Source: Pseudopedobacter saltans (GTDB lineage Bacteria > Bacteroidota > Bacteroidia > Chitinophagales > Chitinophagaceae). Taken from it: a stretch of DNA of 16,846 bases. Under the pieces are notes generated by a model that saw only the letters and a program-made list of their open reading frames with translations, was not told the origin of the DNA and did not search any database. This document shows, one piece after another, positions 7,369 through 13,891 of this stretch (position 1 is the first letter of the stretch; every line of letters begins with the position of its first letter). Made by a program: the position numbers and the translations under genes. The stretch spans positions 1 through 16,846 of the forward strand of contig QFOI01000034.1 of assembly GCA_003241175.1 (NCBI GenBank), read 5' to 3'.

Positions 7369-7428
7369 ATGAATACAGTTAGCAACAATTTTGGCTTCTT
7401 TTACTTTTTTTACTTTAGCACGAAGTAG
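7369..7428 (+). CDS. Phe/Tyr-rich leader peptide of the attenuator
   Basis: ATG at 7369 opens a 19-codon frame ending at TAG 7426-7428: MNTVSNNFGFFYFFYFSTK. Six residues are Phe and two are Tyr, and residues 10-16 are seven aromatics in a row. A GAAGG lies about 10 nt before the ATG. Its position, right after a consensus promoter and right before a terminator that precedes pheA, marks it as a sensing peptide: a ribosome short of charged tRNA-Phe or tRNA-Tyr would stall at codons 8-16 (7390-7416). The peptide itself probably has no other function. The frame is too short for ordinary gene finders. Confidence 0.88.
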   Translation: MNTVSNNFGFFYFFYFSTK

Positions 7429-7468
7429 ATCGGGTAGATATTTGCTGAAACTGTTCATTAAATAATTT

Positions 7469-7498
7469 GGTCCCGGTCTTTTAGGCCGGGATTTTTTG
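7469..7498 (+). terminator. Attenuator terminator before pheA
   Basis: TCCCGGTC (7471-7478) and GGCCGGGA (7484-7491) form an 8-bp GC-rich stem with one T-G pair and a TTTTA loop, followed by TTTTTT (7492-7497). It sits 20 bp upstream of the pheA ATG with no complete long gene before it since the FKBP terminator, so it can only control read-through into pheA. Confidence 0.9.
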
Positions 7499-7517
7499 TT
7501 AATATTAGTTAGAATAA

Positions 7518-8357
7518 ATGGAGCATCAGGGCGCAAAAATTTCGATTCAAGGTTACCGCGGCTGTTTTCATGAACAGGCGGCCCGCCAATTTTGGGGTTT
7601 GGACACAGAAATGATCTGTTGTGATACATTCAAAGAAGTCGTCAATATTGCAGGTAATAAGACGAAGAGTGATGGTGGTACGATGGCTATCGAAAACTCC
7701 ATTGCCGGAAGTATTTTACCAAACTATAATCTTTTGAAAAAAAGTAATCTTCGTATCATCGGCGAAGTGTATCTAACTATCAAGCAAAACCTGATGACAT
7801 TGCCTGGTGTAGCTTTGGAAGATATAAGAGAGGTTCACTCTCATCCGATGGCGCTTTTACAATGTTCCGATTTTCTAGATAAACATAATTGGAAATTGGT
7901 GGAATCAGAAGATACTGCCTTGAGTGCACAAAAAATCAGCCAAAACAAAAGCAAGACTATAGCAGCCATTGCTAGTGTTGCAGCAGCTGAGATACATGGG
8001 CTTGATATTGTGGCGCCAGAAATTAATACCATGAAGAAAAACTATACACGTTTTCTCATGCTAAAAAGAGCGGATCAGGTTAAGGAAGTGGAAAATGCGA
8101 ACAAAGCGTCCATCTTTTTTTACACAGATCATACAAAAGGAAGTTTGGCAAAAGTACTTACCAAAATTGCTGAAAATGACGCCAATTTAAGTAAACTACA
8201 AAGTTTTCCAATACCGGGATCCAATTGGGAATATAGTTTTCATGCGGATCTAGAATTCGAAAACCTCGATATTTTCCACCACATATTATCTGAAATTGTT
8301 CCAATTACAAGAAACATGAAGATATACGGCATTTATCAAAAAGGAAAAACCATTTAA
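7518..8357 (+). CDS. pheA: Prephenate dehydratase (monofunctional, with ACT domain)
   Basis: 279 aa. Converts prephenate to phenylpyruvate, the committed step to phenylalanine. The catalytic domain (about 6-185) shows the start IQGYRGCFHEQAA, AIENSIAGS (57-65), HSHPMALLQC (107-116) and the catalytic TRF triad (177-179). The ACT domain (about 197-277) has GSLAKVL (208-214), corresponding to the GALV Phe-binding motif, but QSFP (228-231) where many PheA proteins have ESRP. There is no chorismate mutase domain; that activity is fused to AroF at 13892 in this window. Expression is under the Phe/Tyr attenuator just upstream. The aminotransferase gene follows after 34 bp. Confidence 0.95.
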   Translation: MEHQGAKISIQGYRGCFHEQAARQFWGLDTEMICCDTFKEVVNIAGNKTKSDGGTMAIENSIAGSILPNYNLLKKSNLRIIGEVYLTIKQNLMTLPGVALEDIREVHSHPMALLQCSDFLDKHNWKLVESEDTALSAQKISQNKSKTIAAIASVAAAEIHGLDIVAPEINTMKKNYTRFLMLKRADQVKEVENANKASIFFYTDHTKGSLAKVLTKIAENDANLSKLQSFPIPGSNWEYSFHADLEFENLDIFHHILSEIVPITRNMKIYGIYQKGKTI

Positions 8358-8391
8358 ACAATAACCAAGAATCCTCAATCATCAACTAGAA

Positions 8392-9546
8392 ATGTTACAG
8401 GTAGCAAATAGACTTCAAGGGATCAATGAATATTATTTTTCCAAAAAGCTTCGGGAAGTAGAAGAGCTGAACCAGCAAGGAAAAAATATAGTTAGTCTTG
8501 CAATCGGCAGCCCTGATCTTCCGCCACATCCTGATGCGATAAAGGAGTTGCAGGAGACAAGTGCTAATCCTGCGAATCACGGTTATCAAGGATATAAAGG
8601 CATTCCTGAATTGAGAAAGGCTATGTCTACCTGGTATAAGACTTGGTATGACGTCGCTGTAGATCCAGATAAAGAGGTCTTGCCATTGATGGGAAGCAAA
8701 GAAGGAATCATGCATATTTGTATGACATATCTTAATCCGGGTGACAAAGTTCTGGTGCCTAATCCCGGTTATCCTACCTATTCGAGTAATGTCACATTGA
8801 CGGGTGCTACATTAATACCTTATGCCTTAAAGGAAGATAATGACTGGTTTCCGGATTTTGATGCAATAGAAACAGAAGGTTTGGATGGAGTAAAGATTAT
8901 GTTTGTTAACTATCCGCAGATGCCGACAGGACAACCCGCCTCTAAGGAGATATTTGAAAAATTAGTAGCATTTGCCAAAAAGCATCAGATATTATTGGTA
9001 CATGACAATCCTTATAGTTTTATTTTAAATGATCATCCTATAAGTATTTTAAGCGTTCCCGGAGCAATGGATGTTGCTATTGAATTAAATTCTCTGAGTA
9101 AATCGCACAATATGGCAGGGTGGCGTGTGGGCATGCTATTGGGAAATGCAGAACGTATCAATGAGATTCTTCGTTTTAAGTCCAATATGGACAGCGGGAT
9201 GTTTAAACCATTGCAGTTGGCGGCCGTGAAGGCATTGTCATTAGGAAAAGATTGGCACGACAGTGTGAACGAAATATATTCTAAAAGGAGAAGCAAGGTT
9301 TACGAATTGCTAGATACACTTGGTTGTCAATATTCCAAATATCAGGTTGGTATGTTTATGTGGGCAAAAATCCCTAGCCGATACAAGGATTGTTACGAGA
9401 TGGCAGATGACATTCTTTATAACAAAAATGTATTCATAACGCCGGGTGGAATATTTGGTAGTGAGGGCGAAAAGTATATCCGTGTGAGTCTTTGTGGTAA
9501 TATGGAACGATTTGAAGAAGCTATCAAGAGAGTAAAAGCAAACTAG
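8392..9546 (+). CDS. PLP-dependent class I/II aminotransferase, probably for aromatic amino acids
   Basis: 384 aa, fold-type I aminotransferase. Visible landmarks: SPDLPPHPDAI (40-50), GYQGYKGIPELR (64-75, the YxxxxGxxxLR element), GSKEG (101-105), NPGYPTY (124-130), HDNPYS with the PLP-nitrogen Asp D205 and Y208, the Schiff-base lysine K237 in SLSKSHNMAGWRVG, and the carboxylate-binding Arg R364 in YIRVSLC. The usual NPTG is MPTG here (M177). The text resembles LL-diaminopimelate or aspartate aminotransferases. Its place between pheA and tyrA suggests transamination of phenylpyruvate and hydroxyphenylpyruvate, or of prephenate; the substrate is an inference from context. It lies 34 bp after pheA and 26 bp before tyrA. 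Confidence 0.9.
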   Translation: MLQVANRLQGINEYYFSKKLREVEELNQQGKNIVSLAIGSPDLPPHPDAIKELQETSANPANHGYQGYKGIPELRKAMSTWYKTWYDVAVDPDKEVLPLMGSKEGIMHICMTYLNPGDKVLVPNPGYPTYSSNVTLTGATLIPYALKEDNDWFPDFDAIETEGLDGVKIMFVNYPQMPTGQPASKEIFEKLVAFAKKHQILLVHDNPYSFILNDHPISILSVPGAMDVAIELNSLSKSHNMAGWRVGMLLGNAERINEILRFKSNMDSGMFKPLQLAAVKALSLGKDWHDSVNEIYSKRRSKVYELLDTLGCQYSKYQVGMFMWAKIPSRYKDCYEMADDILYNKNVFITPGGIFGSEGEKYIRVSLCGNMERFEEAIKRVKAN

Positions 9547-9572
9547 TTTTTCTTAAAAGAAAAAAGTAAAAA

Positions 9573-10439
9573 ATGGAACAACAAAAACCAATAGTCGCAA
9601 CTACAGCTATTATTGGGCTAGGATTAATAGGCGGATCAATGGCACTGGCATTGAAAGATAAACAATTAACCAGTCATGTCATTGGTACAGATTTAAGCCA
9701 GGAGAATGCTCAAAAGGCATTGGAACTTGGTTTGGTTGATGAAGTGTTGCCATTAAAAGAAGCGGTGCAAAAGGCAGATCTAGTGGTATTGGCAGTTCCG
9801 GTAAATGCCTGCGTGCAGCTTTTACCTATTATTTTGGATGAGGTCGACAAGCAGATTGTGTTTGATACTGGATCGACCAAGACCAATCTGGTCAATGCAG
9901 TGATACATCATGGTAAACGTAGTCGTTACTTACCAACCCATCCTATGTGGGGGACCGAATTTAGTGGACCAGAGGCGGCTGTTCATGGCGCTTTTGCCGA
10001 TAAAGCAGTTGTTTTTTGTAATAGGGAAGAGTCGGATCCTGATGTATTGAATGTTGTGGAAAATATTTATAAAACAATTGGAATGCATATTGTGCACATG
10101 CAGTCAGAAGCTCATGATGAACACGTGGCATACATCAGCCACATTTCGCATATTACTTCTTTTGCCTTGGCAAATACTGTATTGGAAAAAGAAAAAAAAG
10201 AAGAAGCGATTTTTGCTTTGGCGAGTGCCGGTTTTGAAAGTACGGTCCGTTTGGCAAAAAGCCCATCTACGATGTGGGTTCCGATTTTGCTACAAAACAG
10301 GGAGCATGTATTGGATGTACTGAACGAACATATTGCCCAGTTGGTCAAGTTTCGGGATAGTTTGGAAAACAAAAACCAGAAGATTTTGGGTGAATTGATG
10401 CAAAATGCGAATAAAATAGGCCGTGTTTTGAAAAAATAA
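9573..10439 (+). CDS. tyrA: Prephenate dehydrogenase
   Basis: 288 aa. Oxidatively decarboxylates prephenate to 4-hydroxyphenylpyruvate, the tyrosine branch. The N-terminal Rossmann domain has GLGLIGGS (15-22) and an acidic residue at D40 after the second strand, which favours NAD over NADP. DTGSTK (98-103), THPMWGTEFSGP (122-133; the family HP-M-G-E-x-G motif) and HDEHVAYISHISH (181-193) complete the TyrA signature. The all-helical C-terminal domain is complete, and there is no ACT or chorismate mutase domain. An A-rich codon run near 10188-10200 is in frame. It is the third gene of the attenuator-controlled set, followed by 96 bp with an inverted repeat. Confidence 0.95.
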   Translation: MEQQKPIVATTAIIGLGLIGGSMALALKDKQLTSHVIGTDLSQENAQKALELGLVDEVLPLKEAVQKADLVVLAVPVNACVQLLPIILDEVDKQIVFDTGSTKTNLVNAVIHHGKRSRYLPTHPMWGTEFSGPEAAVHGAFADKAVVFCNREESDPDVLNVVENIYKTIGMHIVHMQSEAHDEHVAYISHISHITSFALANTVLEKEKKEEAIFALASAGFESTVRLAKSPSTMWVPILLQNREHVLDVLNEHIAQLVKFRDSLENKNQKILGELMQNANKIGRVLKK

Positions 10440-10457
10440 CGTAAATAATGGCAATAT

Positions 10458-10508
10458 TTTACGCTAACGGTTGTTGTTTAATTCGATACCCCAACCTTTT
10501 AGCGTAAA
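10458..10508 (+). repeat. Inverted repeat upstream of the DEAD-box helicase gene
   Basis: TTTACGCTAA (10458-10467) is perfectly complementary to TTAGCGTAAA (10499-10508). Just inside, GGTTG (10469-10473) pairs with CAACC (10492-10496), leaving an 18-nt loop. The right arm overlaps the -7 box at 10505-10512. The repeat could be an operator, a weak terminator for tyrA, or an RNA hairpin. A poly-T run does not directly follow, so a terminator is less likely. Confidence 0.65.
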
Positions 10509-10512
10509 TTTG
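10505..10512 (+). promoter_or_regulatory. -7 box of the DEAD-box helicase gene
   Basis: TAAATTTG is a perfect TAnnTTTG match 23 bp before the ATG at 10536. The position where a -33 TTG is expected (about 10482) reads TTC, so that half is weak. Confidence 0.5.
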
Positions 10513-10535
10513 CAAAAATTTTTAATTATAATTAG

Positions 10536-12221
10536 ATGATAACATTTGAAGAATTGGGTTTAGAAGAGCAGTTGGTAAAGGCTACCAATGATTTGGGCTT
10601 CGTAAACCCCACAGCCATTCAGGAAAAAGCTATTCCTGCTTTGTTAAGTGGCACTAAAGATTTGATTGGGTTAGCTCAAACTGGTACCGGTAAAACTGCC
10701 GCTTTTGGTCTTCCTCTATTGCAAACAATAGACAAAGATGAAAAGTTCCCACAAGCTTTAGTTATCTGCCCTACTCGTGAATTGTGTTTACAGATTGTAA
10801 AAGAAATCACCGCTTTCAAAAAGTATTTGCCTAGTGTGCATGTCGTAGCCGTTTATGGTGGAAGTTCGATTTCTTTACAGATCCGTGATCTTAAAAGAGG
10901 TGTTCAGATCGTGGTTGCCACTCCAGGCCGCTTGATTGATCTGATCGAACGCAAAGCTATTCAGCTCGACAAGATTAAGTATGTCGTATTGGATGAGGCG
11001 GATGAAATGCTTAATATGGGATTTCAGGATGACATAGAGTTCATCCTACAGAATACTCCGATACGGGAGTACACTTGGTTGTTTAGTGCTACAATGCCAA
11101 ACGAGATACGTCGTGTGACCAAAAAATACATGACTGATCCAATGGAGATTACCGTGGGTACTGTTAACACTGCCAACAAGAATATTGAACATCAATACTA
11201 CGTGACTAGTGCAAGTTATCGCTACGAAACATTGAAACGTTTGATAGACTATAATCCTGGTATCTATGGTATCATATTTACAAGGACCAAGGTGGATGCT
11301 CAGTCCATTGCAGAAAAATTAACTCGTGAAGGCTATGATATTGATGCTCTTCATGGTGACCTTACACAACAACAACGTGACAAAGTCATGAAAGCTTTTC
11401 GTGATAAGACTTTGCAGTTGTTGATTGCTACGGACGTAGCTGCACGTGGTATTGATGTACAAGGGATTACACATGTCATCAACTATGAATTGCCAGATGA
11501 TGTAGAAGTGTATACGCACCGTTCAGGCCGTACAGGTCGTGCTGGACTTACAGGTATCAGCATGAGTATCGTACACCAAAGAGAAATGTTCAAATTGCGT
11601 CAGATCGAAAAAATAGTGAAAGCTCCTTTCCACAAAATGGATATTCCAAGTGGTATTGAGGTTTGCCGCAAACAATTTATGGCGTTTATGAACAAAGTTT
11701 TGAGTCTTGATATTGAGTCTCGTAACTTGGACGCTTACATGCCAGCATTGTTGGAAAAATTTGAAAATGTAAGTAAAGAGGAAATCTTGCGTCGTCTTTC
11801 CGTAATGGAGTTTGATCGTTTCTTAAACTACTATGAAAATGCTCCAGACTTAAACGTACGTGAAGGTGCAAGGCGTGAAAGTGGTGGCAGAGAAGATAGA
11901 GGACGTGGCAGGGAACGTGATAGAGGCGGAGACCGAGAAAGAGGTGGACGCGAAAGATATAGCCGTGATTCCAATGGAGACATGATGCGTCTTTTTGTCA
12001 ACTTAGGTACTAAAGACGGTTTTTATAAAGCGAGCTTCTTACAGTTCATATTAGATATGAGTGATCTAAAAAAAGAAGTTTTGGGTAAAATCGATATGCG
12101 CGAAATGAATAGTTGGGTTGAGATTGACAAAAAATCAGCCAACAAAATGATCAAAGCTGTCGATGGTAAGAACTATAAAGGTCGCCGTATTCGAATGAAT
12201 GATGCTAATAGTCGCGGATAG
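10536..12221 (+). CDS. DEAD-box ATP-dependent RNA helicase with C-terminal DbpA-like RNA-binding domain
   Basis: 561 aa. All core motifs are present: Q-motif around PTAIQ (25-29), motif I AQTGTGKT (47-54), PTREL (79-83), TPGR (129-132), DEAD (153-156), SAT (184-186), and HRSGRTGR (328-335). After the second RecA domain comes an Arg/Gly/Glu-rich disordered linker (about 442-477), then a fold resembling the DbpA/CsdA RNA-binding domain (about 482-555, starting MMRLFVNLGTKDGF). Such proteins remodel structured RNA in ribosome assembly and cold adaptation. It has its own -7 box and sits between tyrA and aroF, with no functional link to aromatic synthesis. Its stop codon TAG overlaps the next gene's GTG by one base. 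Confidence 0.95.
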   Translation: MITFEELGLEEQLVKATNDLGFVNPTAIQEKAIPALLSGTKDLIGLAQTGTGKTAAFGLPLLQTIDKDEKFPQALVICPTRELCLQIVKEITAFKKYLPSVHVVAVYGGSSISLQIRDLKRGVQIVVATPGRLIDLIERKAIQLDKIKYVVLDEADEMLNMGFQDDIEFILQNTPIREYTWLFSATMPNEIRRVTKKYMTDPMEITVGTVNTANKNIEHQYYVTSASYRYETLKRLIDYNPGIYGIIFTRTKVDAQSIAEKLTREGYDIDALHGDLTQQQRDKVMKAFRDKTLQLLIATDVAARGIDVQGITHVINYELPDDVEVYTHRSGRTGRAGLTGISMSIVHQREMFKLRQIEKIVKAPFHKMDIPSGIEVCRKQFMAFMNKVLSLDIESRNLDAYMPALLEKFENVSKEEILRRLSVMEFDRFLNYYENAPDLNVREGARRESGGREDRGRGRERDRGGDRERGGRERYSRDSNGDMMRLFVNLGTKDGFYKASFLQFILDMSDLKKEVLGKIDMREMNSWVEIDKKSANKMIKAVDGKNYKGRRIRMNDANSRG

Positions 12222-13879
12222 TGATCTCTGAAAAAGGAAAGAATATCTTTCGATTTCTTTGTGGTATAATATTGCTCACAATAATCATAGCGATTCCTCA
12301 CAATTTGTTTGGAATTGATATTCTTTCCTTTTTTTCAATATTGGGTTTTTTATTAATAGGTTTTGTGCTTTTTTTTAGATTTTTAAAGTTGTACTACTCT
12401 TTAATTGTCTTGTATTGTTCTTTGATACCGTTGTTATGCTTATCTTATTTCTGGGCTAAACTTGAGCTGTGTCCCGAATTATGGAATGCCGTACTTGATA
12501 CAAGTTTTCGAGAGGTTAGGGAGCTTGTGGGGAATTATTTTTGGCTGTTGTTATTGTTGATCGTTGTTTTTGCATGGTCTAGTTGGCAAATATGCAAAAG
12601 GCTTCTGCCAAATAAACTTTCTTTAAAACAATTGAGTTTGATTTTTACTATAGGTTGTATTGTAGTGTTCGTCAGCGGATATTACAACACCAAGAATGTG
12701 GAAGGTGGGTATTGGTATTACGGATTTAAAAAACTACAACCTATAAATTATCCGTGGACACTCATCTACCAACTAAGAGAGCGAAGAAGAGTAGTAGGAT
12801 TTGATCGAGTTAGAGCTTCTTATTCTTTTAGTATGAAAAAAACGGACTCTTCAAGTAAAAGAAAAGTTGTATTACTTGTGATTGGAGAAACTAGTCGTTC
12901 GGACCATTGGAGTTTGTATGGATACACCAGAAAGACCAATCCTAATTTAGCTAAGGAGCGTAATCTATATATGTTTAACAATATGACGGCTCCGGCGGGT
13001 ATGACGGTTTTATCCTTTCCATTGATTATGACTGGAGTTGAACCGTACAACTGGATAGAGCATTATAGTCGAAAAGGAATAATCGATGCATTTAAGGAGG
13101 CGGGTTTTTACACGGGCTATATTACTAATCAAGATGAGAGTTTATTGAATGCGTATAAAAAACGAGATATGCACTATGAAAATGTAGATAGTTTCTATAG
13201 TGCTGCTGAGTATTTTGATACAGGATTTTATTCTAAGGTTTCTTACGATGAAAGGTTATTTCCTGCGATAAAAAATATGTTTAGTGTCAATAAATCCAAA
13301 AACTTATTTTTAGTTATTCATCTTAATGGTTCTCATTGGTATTATAAAGATAGATATCCGAAAGATTTTGATGTTTTCAAAGAAGATTCGAGAGGTGGCC
13401 AAAAAAATAAAAATGGATATGATAAAGAAATTGCTGCATATGATAACAGTATATTGTACACAGATTTTATCCTACACCAGATAATTGATAGTTTAAAAAG
13501 TATGAACGGAGATGTGGCAATGATATATACTTCTGACCATGGTGAAAATCTCATGGATGATGATAGAAAGTTAAGGTTTCATTCTCCAGATCCGACATCA
13601 TTTACATTGAAAATTCCGTATTTTATTTGGATAAATGATTCGTTGTCAAAGGGTAACCCTCATTTTGATTCTTTAATGTTAGCTCATAAAGATGTTCCTT
13701 TATTGGCTTCAGAAGTTACTCTTTATACAGCATTTGATCTTATTGGTTTGGAAAGTAAGCGTTTGTCAAGGCAACAAAAAAACAATAGTATCTTGTCTTA
13801 TAACTTAAAATATAGTGAACAACCTTTTTATTCTCCTTTGCGGAGTGATTTAAAATATAAAGATTTATTAAAAAATTAA
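12221..13879 (+). CDS. Membrane phosphoethanolamine transferase, EptA/sulfatase-like family
   Basis: 552 aa, start codon GTG. Five hydrophobic segments occupy the N-terminus (about 11-30, 33-53, 57-77, 105-121, 136-154), followed by a soluble periplasmic alkaline-phosphatase-fold domain. The active site shows IGETSRSDHWSLYGY (E223 and nucleophile T224), HLNGSH (367-372), TSDHGEN (437-443) and H454, as in enzymes that move phosphoethanolamine from phosphatidylethanolamine to lipid A or core sugar. The exact acceptor is not readable from the sequence. It overlaps the helicase stop by one base (TAGTG) and ends 12 bp before aroF. The gene is visibly richer in A+T than its neighbours, which may mean transfer or insertion. 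Confidence 0.87.
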   Translation: MISEKGKNIFRFLCGIILLTIIIAIPHNLFGIDILSFFSILGFLLIGFVLFFRFLKLYYSLIVLYCSLIPLLCLSYFWAKLELCPELWNAVLDTSFREVRELVGNYFWLLLLLIVVFAWSSWQICKRLLPNKLSLKQLSLIFTIGCIVVFVSGYYNTKNVEGGYWYYGFKKLQPINYPWTLIYQLRERRRVVGFDRVRASYSFSMKKTDSSSKRKVVLLVIGETSRSDHWSLYGYTRKTNPNLAKERNLYMFNNMTAPAGMTVLSFPLIMTGVEPYNWIEHYSRKGIIDAFKEAGFYTGYITNQDESLLNAYKKRDMHYENVDSFYSAAEYFDTGFYSKVSYDERLFPAIKNMFSVNKSKNLFLVIHLNGSHWYYKDRYPKDFDVFKEDSRGGQKNKNGYDKEIAAYDNSILYTDFILHQIIDSLKSMNGDVAMIYTSDHGENLMDDDRKLRFHSPDPTSFTLKIPYFIWINDSLSKGNPHFDSLMLAHKDVPLLASEVTLYTAFDLIGLESKRLSRQQKNNSILSYNLKYSEQPFYSPLRSDLKYKDLLKN

Positions 13880-13891
13880 AATTGTCGCAAT

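Larger units (their letters stand above)
7368..7498 (+). promoter_or_regulatory. Ribosome-mediated transcription attenuator upstream of pheA
   Basis: Three alternative pairings are visible. The terminator pairs TCCCGGTC (7471-7478) with GGCCGGGA (7484-7491). The antiterminator pairs GATCGGG (7428-7434), which begins on the last base of the leader stop codon, with CCCGGTC (7472-7478): seven pairs including one T-G, using the left arm of the terminator. A long-range stem pairs 7368-7373, 7376-7380 and 7381-7385 with 7454-7459, 7449-7453 and 7442-7446, 16 pairs in all, and cannot coexist with the antiterminator without a pseudoknot. A ribosome stalled on the aromatic codons leaves 7428-7434 free, favouring read-through. 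A ribosome at the stop codon covers it, favouring termination. The mechanism is inferred by analogy with the enterobacterial pheA and trp leaders. Confidence 0.82.

Noticed and set aside
7353..7382. A nine-codon frame (ATG at 7353) overlapping the leader peptide start in another frame
   Set aside because: It encodes MKALKNEYS with no aromatic run. It ends before the regulatory codons, and the leader ATG at 7369 gives the meaningful peptide. It could affect initiation, but nothing supports that.
7276..7629. A 117-codon open frame on the minus strand across the attenuator and the 5' end of pheA
   Set aside because: It is antisense to the leader peptide, the terminator and conserved pheA codons. 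Its product is Lys/Pro-rich with no recognisable domain, and the opposite strand fully explains the sequence.
9547..9564. TTTTTCTT / AAGAAAAA inverted repeat between the aminotransferase gene and tyrA as a terminator
   Set aside because: The stem is almost all A-T with a 2-nt loop, has no GC core and is followed by A rather than T residues. It is unlikely to stop transcription within this tight gene pair.
10185..10205. An A-rich run in tyrA as a programmed frameshift or a broken gene
   Set aside because: The frame continues through it as EKEKKEEA into a complete, conserved TyrA C-terminus, so no shift is needed. The overlapping alternative frame encodes nothing recognisable.
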